Part shown: in pieces, positions 64,000-64,000 of the stretch | Layout: each line of letters starts with the position of its first letter | Numbering within the stretch: position 1 is the stretch's first letter | Source of the DNA: Hahellaceae bacterium | GTDB lineage: Bacteria; Pseudomonadota; Gammaproteobacteria; Pseudomonadales; Oleiphilaceae | Length of the DNA stretch: 64,000 bases | Reading direction: 5' to 3' | Assembly (NCBI GenBank): GCA_024234575.1 | Contig: JACKOB010000005.1 | Location: 310,001-374,000, forward strand | Translations under genes and position numbers: made by a program | The notes under the pieces: generated by a model | Databases searched by the model: none | Seen by the model: the letters and a program-made list of their open reading frames with translations, nothing else | What the model was told of the DNA's origin: nothing

Positions 64000-64000
64000 T

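Overview
The window looks like chromosomal DNA of a marine, lipid- and hydrocarbon-associated gammaproteobacterium, broadly of the Marinobacter/Alcanivorax/Ketobacter kind. That placement is inferred from gene content: an alkyl sulfatase, a DesT/DesC/DesB-type desaturase system, a fatty acyl-CoA reductase, RapA, and cache-MCP and GGDEF-EAL signalling proteins. No rRNA, tRNA or CRISPR array was recognised. Core-like segments have ordinary, evenly packed genes. Two accessory segments (about 18.4-22.9 kb and 36.1-51.9 kb) carry toxin-antitoxin, defence and relic DNA.

Layout. 0-3.5 kb: the end of an SdsA1-type alkyl sulfatase, a FapA/DUF342 protein and a MarC-family membrane protein. 3.8-9.1 kb: a translationally coupled operon of a DUF2760 membrane protein and two different Hsp70-family proteins, the second with a C-terminal DUF3731-type extension. 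9.5-14.8 kb: small and hypothetical genes, then a phasin-like protein, desaturase and ferredoxin reductase on the minus strand, divergent from a DesT-like TetR repressor, with candidate operators between them. 14.9-18.1 kb: a LpxL-type acyltransferase, an AraC regulator and a PF10118-type metal-dependent hydrolase. 18.4-22.9 kb: AbiEi/AbiEii, a PIN toxin with an RHH antitoxin, and a secreted protein, bracketed by inverted and direct repeats. 23-31.5 kb: the DUF2157/DUF4401/GDYXXLXY membrane operon, a globin, RapA, a VOC protein, a periplasmic phosphatase and a beta-barrel. 31.5-35.9 kb: an ECF sigma operon with an anti-sigma-like protein and a DUF3106 protein, then EF-hand, DUF411 and amidotransferase genes.

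36.1-38.5 kb is a mosaic of segments separated by copies of one repeat: a ParE-type toxin-antitoxin pair, a 5'-truncated RHS gene with a small membrane protein, and a decayed fragment of a type I restriction locus. Two glutathione S-transferase paralogues with a divergent LysR regulator follow. 41.1-51.9 kb is a ten-gene, end-overlapping minus-strand operon built around a type IC-like restriction-modification system. In it hsdM, hsdS and hsdR are interspersed with a helix-turn-helix gene, two truncated RhuM proteins, a YhcG/DUF1016 nuclease, a Fic protein, an internally deleted BRO-family protein and an AlbA_2 ATPase-like protein. Three of its genes carry different 12-bp in-frame tandem repeats in interdomain linkers; in hsdS these are the TAEL repeats known to set DNA recognition spacing in EcoR124-type enzymes.

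52.2-64 kb: a fatty acyl-CoA reductase, a lipoprotein and a DUF6502 gene divergent from a beta-propeller lipoprotein across three copies of a palindrome (TGGAAWATATTCCA), a pectate-lyase-like protein, a cache-domain chemoreceptor, and a PAS-GGDEF-EAL protein running off the right edge.

The observations most worth following are the three linker repeats in the restriction operon, the repeat-delimited mosaic and restriction-locus relic at 36-38 kb, the palindromic repeat read in frame within hsdR, and the palindromic operator family at 56 kb. Family assignments rest on recognised motifs and memory, not on database searches.
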